A program made the position numbers and the translations under genes. The notes under the pieces are model-generated. The model ran no database searches, had not been told where the DNA came from, and worked only from the letters and a program-made list of their open reading frames with translations. From Embiotoca jacksoni (Eukaryota; Chordata; Actinopteri; Embiotocidae), in contig JAKOON010000007.1 in assembly GCA_022577435.1 (NCBI GenBank), positions 11,019,426-11,083,425 of the forward strand: a stretch of 64,000 bases of DNA, given 5' to 3'. Shown piece after piece: positions 48,201-61,060 of the stretch. The stretch's first letter is position 1; the number at the start of each line of letters is the position of its first letter.

Positions 48201-51200
48201 AGCAGTACCTTGATCCTTTTTTACAGTTTCCAAAGGCTCAAAATACAGATACATGTAGAGCAGGGGTCTCAAACTTAATTTACTCGGGGGCCGCTGGAGG
48301 CAGAGTCTGGGTGAGGCTGGGCCGCATCGGGTGTTCCACAAGAAAAGCTTTGTTAAAAAAATTCTAATCTTCTCAAATGTCTTTATTTTTATTTTTTTAA
48401 CACAAAATAAGATGAAAAAATAAATAAACAAATTAAGAATTAATAAGTAAATAAATCAGTAATAAATAAAATAATAATAATTAGATTTCTCTAGTCAGCA
48501 ACTATGTGTGGTTTCTTCAGTCTTCTATATCTGCTGTATTCAGATTTAAACGTCTTTATTAACAGTTCATTAACCTCAATGGGTTCTTCTGAACATGAAT
48601 TGTCCTGAACATGAATGGAACATTGAAGAACATGAACTCTTCTTCTGAACATGGCTTCTCTTGCCTACTCCTTGCTGCTGGAGACCTGGCAGCGCTTCCT
48701 CTCGCATAGCTGAGCCCCATTTGTCTTGAGGGAGGAAGCAGTTGAGACCCTCAGTATGGCTTGAAGATGATCATCAGTAAGTCTGGACCTGTACTTGGAC
48801 TTATTGAAGTTCTTGGTGGAGAAGAGCTTTTTGCACAAGTATGTGCTCCCAAAAAGGCACATGGTCTGCTTGAACACTCGGGAAAGCTCAGGGAAGCTGG
48901 GGGTCAATTCTCTCAAAAATTGCCCAAGCTTGTCTGCTTTTCCACTCACCTCCCTGAACTTGGCTTTGAGGTCAGAGTTGCACTGCAGGTCAATGAGCTC
49001 CATTTGAAGCACAGGAGGGGCATCTTGCACATCAAAGGAGAAGGGGTCCGCAAAAATGTGAAATGTGGCTCTGAAGTCTGCAAATCTGTAATCAAATTCC
49101 TCCTGTCGCTTCAAAATGGCATCAACATACTTCTCACCACTGAATGGTGTGCCTGCATCCACGAGTGCCTTGCATGCTGGGAAATGGCAAAGGTTTGTCT
49201 GAGAGAGCTGGGCTTTCCATAACACAAGTTTTGTGGAGAATGCTCTCACGTCGTCATAGGCAGCACTGACGAGTTGCCCCTGGCCTTGTAAACTCTTGTT
49301 CAGTACATTAAGCTCATGTGTGATATCAACAAGAAAAGCTAAGTCCATGAGCCATTTGGGATCACTTAGCACAGGAACAGCCACCCCATCCTTCTCCATG
49401 AAGGCTTTCACTTCTGCTCTCAACTCAAAAAATCTCTTCAAGGCGTTTCCCTGCTGAGCCAACGTACCTCGGTGAAGTAGAGCACAGAACCTTCGGTGCT
49501 TTAAGCCCCTGGATCTGATTTGGTTGATGCATTTCACAACGACAGACATCACATTGTCAAACTTCAGGCATTTGCTGCAAAGGGCCTGCTGATGGATAAT
49601 GCAGTGCAGAGCAATGGCCTCCTTCACACCCTCCTCTTCCAGTTTTTTTTGAACAAGTGCCACCAGTCCATTTTTCCTCCCTGTCATTGATGGCGCTCCA
49701 TCGCTTGTTATTCCAACAAACCTCTTCCATGGCAAACCGGCATTCTCAATGGCATCACACCGCTGGTGAAATATCTCCTGAGCGGTGGTCTGGCCATGCA
49801 TTGGGATTACTGTGAGCAACTCCTCTATCACTTCAAAATTGTCATCGATACCACGGACATACATTGCGAGCTGGGCGGTGTCTCTGATGTCTGTGGTCTC
49901 ATCAAGAGCGACTGAGTATACACTGAAATATTTGGCTTTCTCACACAGTTGATCATAAATGTTACTTGACAGGTCAGAAATGCGCTCTGCTACGGTGTTG
50001 GCAGGAAGGCTGATGTTGCTAAACTGACCTTTCTTTTCCGGACAGACTACACTTGCAGCCTGTCATATGCACTTTTTGACGAATTCACCTTCTGTGAACG
50101 GCTTTCCCGCCTTAGCAATCATCTCACTAACCACGTAGCGAGCTTCGACTGCTGCATTATTCTCTTTGGTTGCTTTCTTGAAGAAATCTTGTTGCCTCAG
50201 TAGACATGTTTTAAGATTTGCAACCCGGTTGGCTCTCTCATCTCCCTGGTATTTTGCATACTCCTCAGCATGTCTAGTTGTGTAATGACGTTTCAAATTG
50301 TATTCCTTGTGCACCGCAACTTTCTCTGTGCAAATAAGACACGTCGGGGTGCCCCTGTGCTCAACAAAGAAATATTGCATCTCCCACTTTTCCTGGGATT
50401 GTCTGTGCTCATCACCAACCTTTCTCTTCACTGCAGGCTTTGAAAAAGACATGTTTGGGGCTGTGGAATATATTTTAATTCCACTTGGTGTCACTGTCGT
50501 GTTTAGCCGTGTTTATGACATCATATAGAAATAGATGTAGTGTTCATCGTGTGAGGCAATGCAAACAAAAAAATAATGACCCCCAAATAACGGTGCGACC
50601 CTATAATTAATCCGGGTTATCGGGGACTGTTATTGCCGACGGACAGGTGTCGGTATGTGACTGCAGACCACGTTAGACTACATTATTTCCTTTCTTTTAT
50701 CTCGCCGCGTACGCATCACGTTGATTTATTTTGTCAGAGAGAGACATATATACGTATAATGTCCCGCTGGGCAGCAACTTAAAAACTTGTTTTTGGAAGT
50801 GTTGTGAACGCAGCGCGCTGGGACGGATGTCCGCGTTTGCCGAATAGAAACGAGGCAGCCAGCCAGGCCCGGAAGAAAACTCTCCATGGCAACGCTGCTG
50901 TCACTTTCAGTCATTGTGAAATGTTTCTCTGCTTGCATCGAGCCCGGTCGATGTCCCGCCCCCGAGAGCCATATACCCACCGTGATTGGTCGGTTCGTTC
51001 AGCTCCGCACACAACACTGGAAAGTGCCATTCATATAAAACTCGCGGGCCGCACTAACATTAAACTTTCATATTAAGGTGGGGGCCACAAAATATCGTCT
51101 CGCGGGCCGCAAATGGCCCGCGGGCCGCGAGTTTGAGACCCCTGATGTAGAGTATGTGATACATAATGTAGATTATCAATACAATGTGAGATTTATATCT

Positions 51201-53031
51201 ATCCGTATGACAAAATTTCTCTGTATGAAAAAAGTAATTTACCTTGAATAGACAAATGTAGAGTCTTTTTCGATGTCAGCGTTCTGTTTGAATCAAATAT
51301 TAAAAGTGTATATTCACTACTGTCTGTCCTGCTGAGTTTATTGATCCTAAATGTCCCATTACTGGGAGTAAAGACAGATCTGTCTTTTAGAGAATTAGTT
51401 ATAATTTCATTTTGTTTCCCGTGGAGTATTATCGTGGATTCATTCTTCCATTCGTATCTATGTATTTGAGAGGCTCCGTCCATCAGCTGGAGGACCACAG
51501 TTCCTCCCAAAGGTCCATAACATTGAGCTGCATACTGTCTGCCATCACAGTGAGTTTCCACTCCTGTAAAATTTGAAAAATAAAAAGAAACAATTGTGAT
51601 CCTTCATTTTATACAGAATGAATGATGATGAGAATTAGATGCAGCAAACATATTAATATTGTAGGTTTGCTGCATCTCTGTGTCTCACAGACCACAGTGG
51701 GCACACAGGTTTTCTTTTCTTGTGCAGCAAATGTAAAAACTTATTTGTATCGGAGTTGTTGTTGTTGTTTTTTTTACTGCTTTGTTGCTACTTTTTACAA
51801 AGTAAAATATCTCATCACTTTTTCCACCACCGCCTGTGATGGGAAAAAAGTTGTGGTTCAGCGAACGCCATTATTTCCCTAAAACAGAGTTTTGAGGTAA
51901 GTTGACCTCAGTCAGTAATTACAATCCTACATCTGTCAAACTTTGTTGAACCCACAGAACATTTTAATTGCTGCAACTCAAGGGAAGCTTAAAATCCTAA
52001 AACAAATTATGAGTTGGGTCATCCAGTGTTTTGAACAAATGTGTAAAAAATGAGGAACAATTCAGAAGAAGCGCTGTGGCCATAAAAACATGAGCTTTGA
52101 ATATTTCACTCAGAGTGGGCAGGCGTTACGTAGCGGCAATGAAGTGTTGGATCAATACCATATATGGTATTATAACTGGTATTACCATTTTGTCTCGCGA
52201 TGTTACACATTAAACAGTTAATAGAGCCTCCAGGCCACAGTTGGTAGTTTAGGTAAAGTGTCTCACTGATGTTTACAACTATGACAATAACCAAAAATAC
52301 AGCCTTGGAGCAGAGACTTCCTACACTTGCAGTATAGTCTGAGGCAAACACTGTAAAGTTTTTATAAGATTACAACTGCAACATTGAAAACATGGCTCTT
52401 GAGAAACAGCAACAGTGAGAAACCAATCTCCTTTACTCTTTATACCATTAAGATCATTTTAAAGGGAGATTTAAAGGGCCAGTTAAACAGCTCAAATTTA
52501 AAATGCTTGAAAAAAATTAATAATCTGGATATAAAGTGCCGTGATAATACAATCTGTTTATTCGATAATTTACCAAGATGTTGTAGGTTTACTGTGAAAC
52601 AAGTAACAAGAGACGAGAGCTTGGTCTTATGCAACAAATTCAAACAGAAATAGGCTATATTATTACAAAAGATGTTTTCATTCAAAAAATGATGCACTTA
52701 TTTTAAATCCCTCCGTCGACCAAACAGCAACTAAAGTATTCTCCATTTGAACAACACGATATAGTGATGAATATTATTCAGCACTGCTGTTATATAAAAT
52801 GGTTATTGACTGTACTGATCTTAAACCCAACAATGTTCTTTACAGTATTTGAACTGCTGTACATCACTGTAAATATTGTCTTAACTTTATTAACTATATG
52901 TGATCGCACATCTACAAAACACGTTGATATTAATCCTATGAGTTTTAATAAAGTGCCAGAAGAAAGAAGTTGAGCAGCTCACCATGAGAGACTCCTAGTA
53001 GCATCACCAACAGTCCAAACACAGCTTCCAT
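42092..53031 (-). CDS. Ten-Ig-domain CD2/SLAM-like receptor, activating type (gene 3)
   Basis: Exons, 5' to 3': leader 52983-53031; V1 51243-51563; C1 47911-48168; linker 47722-47823; V2 47057-47377; C2 46617-46874; linker 46428-46529; V3 45761-46081; C3 45321-45578; linker 45132-45233; V4 44467-44787; C4 44027-44284; linker 43838-43939; V5 43171-43491; C5 42731-42988; linker 42546-42647 or 42450-42647; membrane/tail 42092-42261. The sum is 3624 bp (1207 residues) with the short last linker, or 3720 bp (1239 residues) with the long one; both keep frame. This is the only complete gene of the activating type in the window. The ectodomain closely matches gene 1, so the two could bind the same ligand and give opposite signals. 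Confidence 0.72.
42450..43491 (-). CDS. Gene 3 module 5
   Basis: V5 is 43171-43491 (mosaic, FDLEARL), C5 is 42731-42988 and the linker starts at 42647 with donors at 42546 and 42450. It is the same as module 5 of gene 2. Confidence 0.68.
43838..44787 (-). CDS. Gene 3 module 4
   Basis: V4 is 44467-44787, C4 is 44027-44284 (GGRPLTDAEL) and the linker is 43838-43939. Confidence 0.68.
45132..46081 (-). CDS. Gene 3 module 3
   Basis: V3 is 45761-46081, C3 is 45321-45578 and the linker is 45132-45233. V3 reads FDSNGAL where genes 1 and 2 have FDSNGTL, which removes an N-glycosylation sequon. Confidence 0.68.
46428..47377 (-). CDS. Gene 3 module 2
   Basis: V2 is 47057-47377 (LLIFDLEAKL), C2 is 46617-46874 and the linker is 46428-46529. 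Confidence 0.68.
47722..51563 (-). CDS. Gene 3 module 1, split by hAT copy 3
   Basis: V1 is 51243-51563 (YEWKN), C1 is 47911-48168 and the linker is 47722-47823. The protein is as module 1 of genes 1 and 2. Confidence 0.68.
48261..51144 (-). mobile_element. hAT DNA transposon, copy 3 (2884 bp)
   Basis: It has the same termini, length and ATGTAGAG duplication (48253-48260 and 51145-51152) as copies 1 and 2. Confidence 0.92.
48665..50452 (-). pseudogene. hAT transposase with internal stop (copy 3)
   Basis: ATG 50452, TGA at 50063-50065 (codon 130), TAG at 48665. The protein reading is the same as copy 2. Confidence 0.85.
52106..52338 (-). other. Exon-like frame ending in a stop, intron 1 of gene 3
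   Basis: This is the counterpart of 16782-17014 with acceptor GTTTGCCTCAG. It reads VGSL where gene 1 has VASL and NGNTSYN where gene 1 has NGNASYN (both keep an N-glycosylation sequon). Confidence 0.35.
52983..53031 (-). CDS. Leader exon of gene 3
   Basis: This is the same 49-bp exon as in gene 1, from ATG 53031 to CATG|gtgagc. Confidence 0.75.
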
Positions 53032-54487
53032 GTCTCTTCACAGCAGTTTAGTCTCTAATTGTCCCTAAACTAAACCTGTGTATTGTCCTTTGAGCAGCCT
53101 GCAAAGTGTCTTTTCAGCAATCAGCCGCAGAGGAAGGTGTGAACGTTCTCACCAAGAAGAGTGATGTCATGTTTACTTCTTTTTACAGTGAGAGGAGAAA
53201 ACAAAGAGACGTTTTACTTCCTCTTTCAACCTACAAGTTGGCCTTCGTGTTTGATGGACTGAGTGAAGGAGACTGACAGCAGACATTTCTAAAACAGTCC
53301 AAACACAGTTTCTCTGTCTCTTTCAGTTCAGTGTTTGATGACCAGGTCAGTATAGCGGTCAGACCACTTTTATTTAACAGCATATATCCAACACTTGAGT
53401 CACAGATGTCACCTGTTATTGATCAGGTCCAGAAGAAAAGGCGTGCATTGTCTGCTGTCACAGCTTCAACCATGTGAACTATCAGAATCAGCTGTATCGA
53501 CCAATAGTCATAAAACATATAAGTCTGTGCAGAAATGGCCTCATAAACTGTAGCATCCCCGATGAATGATGGTCTGGTGTCTTTTACTGATGGTTCACAA
53601 AACTTTATTGAATGGGACTTGAATCCATAAAACGCAGTGAAAACTGGAAGTGAACACACCGTAAGAGATCTGAAGAAAATAAAGACAAAAATTACTAAAC
53701 AATGTTTAACATCCTGACCATACCCTTCTTGCTACCATGCTAAATTTAACCACCGACTGAATCACGGCGGTGCATTTAAGTTAAACATCAGTTTAATACT
53801 TTAAACTCTCATTTATGACACAACAAAATCCCTGAAAACCGGAACAATCTAACCCAATAATTTTCCCAGAATGAGTACTAGTACAATACAGTACTAGTAC
53901 AGTACTAGTACAGTAGTAGTACTGACCTTGTGTCCATATCAGCCAGGTGCCAAACAAACAAAAAACGTCAACCTTTTCCTATTTTTAACACTTTTTTCCA
54001 TCTTTTTATCTTCTCCCCGTTCTAACACTTCTTTCTAAACTGCTTCCGGTTTCAGTCCTTCAGAATAAAGGTGTAACAGGAAATGCATTGATATTAATCT
54101 CAAAATGTCTACAAAATAAAAGACATGAAAAAGAAAGAATAATTGAAATACTCTGAACTGTATTAGAGGTCTTTTACATAAACTACAACTTGACTGGTTG
54201 CTGGAGGCATAAAACTTAAAGCTTTTAATATTTTTATTTGGCCACAGGAAGGATTTTTTTTTCATTCAGTGTCTAGTCATGAGGACCAACCTCAGACCTA
54301 CTAACATAAGTGCAAACATTTCATTTAAAGCCAAAATAATGCTCAGCAGTCATTAAAGGTAGAATCTTTAAATGTAATGGTAGCTGTTTAAAATGTTAAA
54401 CACATGGCTCGTGGATTTGTTTTTATTAGATGTACAGTTAGCATCATTTTGTTAAAAGGATCATGTTTTTGTCATATTTTCACTCAC
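53032..54487 (-). promoter_or_regulatory. Upstream region of gene 3
   Basis: The PU.1/ETS-like GAAAGAGGAAGTAAAA lies at 53212-53227 on the minus strand, about 180 bp before the ATG. Beyond about 53700 the flank is shared with the other units and holds no supported gene. Confidence 0.35.
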
Positions 54488-55151
54488 CACAGGCAGATGT
54501 TCTTTGTTCTTTGGAGACACTACTGCTATGACTCCCGACTGTGCAGACCAGACTTCCTGAGACATGTTGTTTCAGAGTGATACTGTCAGCCCCAACATTT
54601 CTAGAGAGGAGCTCTGCATCTGTCAGTGCACGTCCACCCAGAGTCCAGCTGTACTGAGGACTGTCCCCTCCCTCAGAGGAGCAGGAAACCTTCATATCTC
54701 CCTGGGACAGACACTCAGAGACCATCAGGACAGAGGACACAGGAGCTCAGAGAAGCACACAGAGGACCTTTGATATTACACCAGAATCTTCATCATCTTT
54801 AGGATGTGTGTAAAAATGAACTTGAATGGTGAACTGTAGAGTTCGTTCTCCTGATTTCTGTCTATTTAAAACATTTCAAGGGTCATTTCATTGCCATCAG
54901 TCCTGCTCAGGCTATTAATCCTGTAATTCACATCACTGTGAGTAAAAAAGGATGTTTTCTTTCAGATTTAATGCAGTCTTATTCTTTCTCCCATGAGGTA
55001 TTATGACGTTTCTGTGTTTGTTTAATTACGACTGGTATCTAGATATTTCAGAGGCACTGCCATCAACTGGAGACTTTCCTTTCTTCCCACAGCTCCAGCA
55101 ACGAGCTCCACACTGTCTGCCATCACACTAAGTGTCCACACAAGCTGCAGG
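54488..55151 (-). pseudogene. Decayed V exon plus intact C2 exon (unit 3)
   Basis: The C2 exon is 54488-54745 and the decayed V about 54886-55151. It is slightly more diverged from units 1 and 2 than they are from each other. Confidence 0.7.
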
Positions 55152-55285
55152 TAAAATATTATAATTTAATTGTTCTATGTCTGAGGATCATTGCTTTGAT
55201 TTCTATAAAAGTGCAAATATTACTGTTCAAATAGTGTGAATAATTTAAGATGATTTACATGTTCTCCTGAATGCATCTTCCTCAG

Positions 55286-56896
55286 CGTTCTTTCCCATTG
55301 CTGATAATAAACGTAATGCCACAGAGTCCACTTGCCTGTGCTGTTATCCTCAGTGGAACTGTATACATCCAAGTGTTGACCAACGCCAGCAGCCATGTGG
55401 TGAGGTGGAAGAAGGAGCTTCCCAGTGGACTCATTAACGTGTTCACTCTGCAGAATGAAAAGGTGACGATAAAAGACGCATTTAGGAACAGAACAGAGTT
55501 TTTCATCAACAACGGGACGCTCAAGATCACAAACGTGGAGAGGAATAATTCAGGTCAATACAGCGGGGAGGCCTTTGATCCAAATGGGGTCCTTGTGAAA
55601 AACATACATTTTAAACTAGATGTTAAAGATATGTATTAAATCATGTTCTTAATATTTTGATATGTTATTAAGAAGTTAATCAGAAATGTAATTGTCATGT
55701 AGAAGTGAAAGTACCAAACAAAATGTACCAGTTGTACAACATAGGATAGAAGAATAGTGGAGACAATAGATGAAAAGACTTTATAATGTTGTTCAACTTT
55801 TTCATTGTTCAATGAGAAGGAATAGTCTGCTGTAGCTTTTATAGTCATACAAGTACCTGCTTCCAAAATCTTCCAAATATCAATGCCCAGTCTATTGACA
55901 TTATCCCTTCTTTCAGTACATATAGGATACTAATAATTACGATCAAATCTACATATAACTAATTCATGCATTTGCTTGCAACAAAAATATACCCTTAAAA
56001 GGTAGACTTTTTTTGTCAGTGATCATTTACACATTTAATAAATGTGTGCAACCTTTACTCTGCACTGATGAAAGATGTAAAGAGAGGGTGTTAGGTGTGA
56101 TTCAGTAACAGGAACTGGCTGCGGTTCAACAGAAACCTTTAGGAAATGCTTTTTCAGGTTTCCTTTTTGACAAACCACCTTTGGTCTGAACCTGCCCTAG
56201 CTTTCATACGTTTGTCGTGTTTCGGATGTTTGGCTAAATGTTGTGTTTTGTTTTCTATGTCCACCCTGCAGTGTATGCACCATAGCAACAGTTGTAGATT
56301 TCCAGTTTGATTTCTCTGATGTTTTGATCCAGCTTGGTGTAGGTTCATGTTTTTGCTTCATCTATGATAGACCAGATGGAGCTCCTTGATATTTGTAGCC
56401 ATTTTGCAACAACTGGAATCTTTATTGTATAGTGGTAGCAGGAAAAAACTGCGGGATGTGTTATATATTTTGCAATTGTAAAATGTTGCCTCACGCAACA
56501 ATTATGTGTCATAATTAAAGTGGATCTAAAGTGTTGCTGACACAGTTACAGGGATTTCTGATTAAAGTCATTCTTGTCATTGTCTGCATGAGTTTAAGTA
56601 TGCAGACAATAACAAGTAAGTGCTTATAATTATCATTGTGGTCTGTTTCCTCAGAAAACATTTTGACCATCCTGATCCCAGTCTGTGCCGGAGTGGGTGC
56701 TCTCCTGATACTGGTGTCATGTTGCTGTGTGTGCAGGAAAGTCAAGCGTAGTAAGAAGTCAGGTAACACTTCACATGCCTACTCCTGATCAAGAAAAGGT
56801 CAATCATTAATGATCTAGACTCAGTAAATACTGTAATATGTTGGTGAAAATGTTTTTTTGTACTGTCTTGTGTTTTGTGCAGGGTCAAGTATATAA
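55286..56896 (+). pseudogene. Plus-strand V / membrane / short-tail pseudogene (unit 3)
   Basis: V is 55286-55628, membrane 56655-56762 and tail 56883-56896. The 4-bp frameshift and lost donor are shared with units 1 and 2. VTIKDAF replaces VTIQDAF and LLIINVM replaces LLILNVM. Confidence 0.7.
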
Positions 56897-58445
56897 GAAT
56901 ATAAATCTTCAGTTTGAGTTTGGACTTGAATGAACTCTGAACTGAGGGCCGTTATCACCGATGGATACTGAACCGTGGACTCAAAAACCCAACAGCAAAC
57001 AGAACATTTAGTATGTGTGGGGAGCTGGGAAAGCTTGTGGACTTTTCATTTTTTTTTTTTTTTAAATCTTGTATAGTCTTAAAATAGATTTTGATTTAAA
57101 AAACAGAGTTGTGACAGTGGTGAAATTTACACGATCTGATCTTAAAACAGTAGCAGCTGTGTAACCATGTTTTTGAAGTCACTTATCACAAAAATGTGGT
57201 GTAAATCAATGTAAATCTTTGATCTGCTTGTAGTTAAACAATAAGAAAAGAGTGAATTTGTAATTAGATATAATATTTTTTTTATTTTCAAACATTTCAT
57301 TGCATCTGGATGTTTTACATGTTGAAAATATTTTTGCTATAAATTAAATACAGCAGTGTGATGGATGGGGCTGCGTGAAATAAAGTTAAATTATTATTAA
57401 AACAGACAAAGTTATTGAATATACTATAAAATTATAATATATATAACGTAAAGAAACAGCACCAGAATACATCACTATTCAGGCATTAGTTCTTGTGTTA
57501 GTACTTGTACTAAAAATCTTCAAAATCACAGACTTTACCGGCCACAAGGAAGCAAATGATTAAAAGTTTATTTCGTAAAACTTGTATTCGCTTATGCCAA
57601 AGCTCATTAGTCATGTTGTGTTGTGACACATTCAGGCTGTGTTTGGGTTTCACTAAAATCATATCACGCTTAAGTAACATTTGTTTATATTCAACGTTAA
57701 ATGCAACTTTGAGTTTAGTTTTCAGCCTGAATATAATAAACACCCTCTTGATTATTTACAGTGTATGTCTAAGCTGCACAGAAAGTTGTTAAATTAAAAT
57801 TTACAGTAGAGCTTAAACTTAATCAAAGTAAAACACAGTGATTAAAAGAAAACAAAACTGTTGCCAGATTCAAATGTTGCCGTGTGTCTCGGCAGCAAGC
57901 AGTAAATCAAAAAGTTTCACATTCTCAATTTGTACAGGGAATGAAAGACACTAGTGGATATTGCTGATGTTCAGAACATAAATTTGTAACTCTGTATGAA
58001 ACACTGAGGGGCTTTTAATGTGAAACGGATACAGGAAGTCTGACCAATTGGCCAACCATGGATGACTTCCACCCTTTTCTCACAAGAGCTCTGTATCACT
58101 GGAGTTCATAAGAAACGGGAGACAAATGGGTTGCATTCATAGACTGTATGGTTATATTATCTAATTGAATATTTGAAGGGAGCATAAAATCTACAAGCGC
58201 TAGACATTTCTGGGAGGACAAAAGCACTATGATTCATGAATAAGGTGTTCTCAGACGATAGGATTTTTGCAGATGGCAATGTTACATCAACAGGCTGTTC
58301 ATTGGTAGTAGGGGTGCTAACGTTAACTTGCTGCTGCCAGCCTGCATTTACTGGTTGGAGAAGCTCTGTGATTATCTGACTCTGTTTGTGCTTCTTTGAG
58401 CTCTTTTGAAGTCAGGCCAACATTATCGTAAAGCTAATGTGACTT
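56897..58445. other. Intergenic stretch, copy of 21577-23133
   Basis: No gene is supported. Small indels against the other units are seen (for example a shorter T run near 57050 and a 9-10 bp deletion near 57420). Confidence 0.45.
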
Positions 58446-58940
58446 TAATAGAATAAAACGAATATGAACATTGTAAAAGTAATTGAACTTTAACTGTGTG
58501 TCCATCAGACTAAATTTGTACGCAGTGAAAAGGGGCAGAAGATAACTGATAGTGTAATAGAATAAGAGAGGATCTTTGTGGGAAAAGCTGCATATATGGT
58601 TTGTATGTTGACAGCTTTTGTTGCGTGTTGTTTCACTTCCTTCATAGCTGAGCGCAACAACAAGCTTTCTTTGTTTGGTTTGTTCTGTTAAAAAACAGAA
58701 CTTCAGAAATGATTTCAAAACTTCTGCAAAGATTCTTGTCTCCAGCACTTTTTTGTATTTATTTCTGAGATGCTTTTAGTCCACACAATGTCTGTTTAAT
58801 GAAACTGAAAAGTAACTTTTAAAAACTGCTCAGCATAAATGCACTAGTTATATCTTGAGGCACAATATGAGTCGGGGAATTTCTAGTCATACTGTTCCCA
58901 ATAAGAGGAATTCATGCTTCCTTTGCAATGTTTCGAAGAT
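58446..58940. repeat. Single foldback arm joined to inverted spacer (unit 3)
   Basis: The left arm is about 58446-58650. From 58651 the sequence is the reverse complement of the foldback spacer of unit 1 (about 23988 down to 23690), instead of the spacer in direct orientation. Similarity ends at about 58940. Confidence 0.75.
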
Positions 58941-58984
58941 ACAAGCATCCGGGTTTGATTCAGTTTGGTGGATAGAGTGTAAAG

Positions 58985-60445
58985 AACTCTACCTATGAAA
59001 AAAACAGAACAATACTATGTTTCACAGTAAATTAGTCAGTCAGACTATGTGCACAAAAAGGTTTTAACATTTTCTCTCATCTACACCCACTCAGGAACTA
59101 TTTCACGACAATTTCTCAGCATGGATTCATTAGATTGGATTAGGTTAGATTAGACTTTATTAATCCCAGAATGGGGACATTTTAATCTGAGAATCCCAAC
59201 CATCAAAGTTCTATAAGGTTCTCTATTCACTAATCTAAATTGAAATCTCAAAGCTCTTGCTTTTCTTTTCATGATATTTATAATAATGTATTTGTCTCAT
59301 TTCCTCCATATATCACTTTAAATGAATGAAATGTAACAGTGTAAATAAGAACTGTACTTAAGAAAAAAACATGTCAAGTGGGACCAGAAATATGTTTTGA
59401 CTTATTTGGGATACGAAAAAGTAGAATAATATCTACATTACTTTACATAAGATGATGTTACACCAGAACATATTCAAAAATTACAGGTACTGCTAAGAGG
59501 AAGGACTTTAACGTTGTGTCTAATTCATGAAAGGTTTTGCTGTAACATGTTTATGGGCATATTGTTTGATAATGTTATCTTGTTGTTCGTGCATATAATG
59601 TACATGCCATCAGGAAATACTATATAGTATACATTTTCCCCCAAATAATGCAAAATTTATTTTCTTTCTTGTCAATAAAAAATAAAAAATAGTGATGGTC
59701 TTTAATTAAATCAGTGAACCCCAATATCCACCTTAAAGTATCCTGAAAATTCTTTAAAGTTCAGTAAAGTGCTGCCTTTCGATGTCTACATAGGAAACAT
59801 TAAAAACCCAGACATCATGTTTTTGGCAAAACCGTTACTTCAATTCAATATATTCTAGATATATTTCATGAACATTTACAACATCCATCCATTATCTATA
59901 CCCGCTTTATCCTGAACAGGTTCCCAGGGGGGGTGGAGCCTATCCCAGCTCACTTTTGGGCGAAGGAGGGTTACACCCTGGACAGATCACCAGTCCATAA
60001 CAGGGCCAACACAGAAAGACAGACCGAAACAAAGACCATTAAAACTCTCATTCACACCTCAGGGCAATTTTTTTCCTCATCACCAATTAACCTGATACGC
60101 ACGTCTTTGGACGGTGGGAGGAAGCCAGAGTACCCGGAGAGAAGTCACAGGCACTGGGAGAACACGCAAACTCCACACAGAAAGGAACCCGGAACCTTCT
60201 TGCTGCGAGGCGACAGTGCTGATCACTGCACCTCCCCACATTTACAACAAGGCTGAAAATATAAGTTTTAATCTTGAAGAAACTCGCTGCAATTTGAACA
60301 TAAAATTCTGTATGTTTGAACTAAAGTTGTACACTCAGCAACCTGAGTTTTCAATGAGTGAGAGAGCCTGACTTTGTTTGCAAATCACAGGTCAGCGGAA
60401 CACAGGACTTGTTGAGGACTTCTTGCCTGAAAGAGACAGACTGAA
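58985..60445. repeat. Right arm of the long inverted repeat
   Basis: This matches 2990-3880 inverted, including the TCTAA/LINE-type tail (near 59135-59180) and the SINE-like element. It is longer than the left arm because the repeat at 59885-60250 is more complete. Confidence 0.7.
59885..60250 (-). mobile_element. Interspersed SINE-like repeat, nearly full length
   Basis: On the minus strand it runs from a GCAGTGATCAGCACTGTCGC head through GGAGTTTGCGTGTTCTCCCA to a TATAGATAATGGATGGATG tail. The CATCCATTATCTATACCCGC end and the GGAGCCTATCCCAGCT block are common in fish genomes. The left copy (3196-3420) is cut off about half way. Confidence 0.65.
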
Positions 60446-61060
60446 ATACGCACAGAGCTCCGGTCCGGGCAATGTCTTTGGCTGGAGACAGGACCGGAGA
60501 TACGGCAGGCAGGCTGGCAGGAAGGTAGGAAGGCAGGCCGGCAGCAGACTGGAGCCACTGGCGTGGTTTCCCGCGGTCCGACACCAGGTGGCAGCAGATT
60601 GGGTACATGCGTGACAGGGCAGCAGGCAGGATGAAGTGGGTGAGGTCCACGGCACGTCGCCAGCATAAAACGGAACGGGAGGGAGGAGGGGAAGGAGGGG
60701 AGGGAGGGAGGGAGGAAAGAAGGACGGACGGACTGGTGACAGGTTGTGGGTGACAGGCTCCAACTGGCAGTATGGACCGACAACTAATGACTGCAGGAGG
60801 AGGGTTGATATACTCCAGGGAGATGATTAATTAAATGAGCAGCCTGCAGGTGGTGATCAGTTGGAGTGGTGGCAGCTGTTCAGACCGATGAGGGGCGGGG
60901 CCATGGGAGGTGACTGGAGGCAGGCAGAAGAAGACAACAAAACACAAAGCACACGGGGAAACAATAACAAACAGACAAGGGAATGACAGCACACCTGAGG
61001 AGAGGTGATTGGGGACAAAATAGAGGGAGACACACCAGGGTCAGACAGGGATCCTGACAC
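60446..61060. repeat. GC- and purine-rich insertion unique to the right flank
   Basis: It has GGAAGG/GGCAGG repeats at about 60500-60545 and a G-run tract (GGGAGGGAGGAGGGGAAGGA onward) at about 60677-60713, then CAGGTG- and ACACA-rich sequence ending GGATCCTGACAC. It replaces the C2 relic found in the left arm. It is probably a transposon or satellite piece; the family is not recognised. Long open frames here are low-complexity. Confidence 0.5.

Larger units (their letters stand above)
35491..52360. repeat. Tandem segmental duplication, second unit
   Basis: This is the second copy of 18621-35490 and carries gene 3. At its right end the sequence continues normally into intron 1 and the leader exon (CTGTAAAGTTTTTATAAG at 52351), showing that this end is the original and 35490 is the new joint. 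Confidence 0.9.

Noticed and set aside
60385..60783. Frames of 99-132 codons rich in Ser/Pro/Leu on the minus strand
   Set aside because: They come from a purine-rich low-complexity tract and overlap in several frames.
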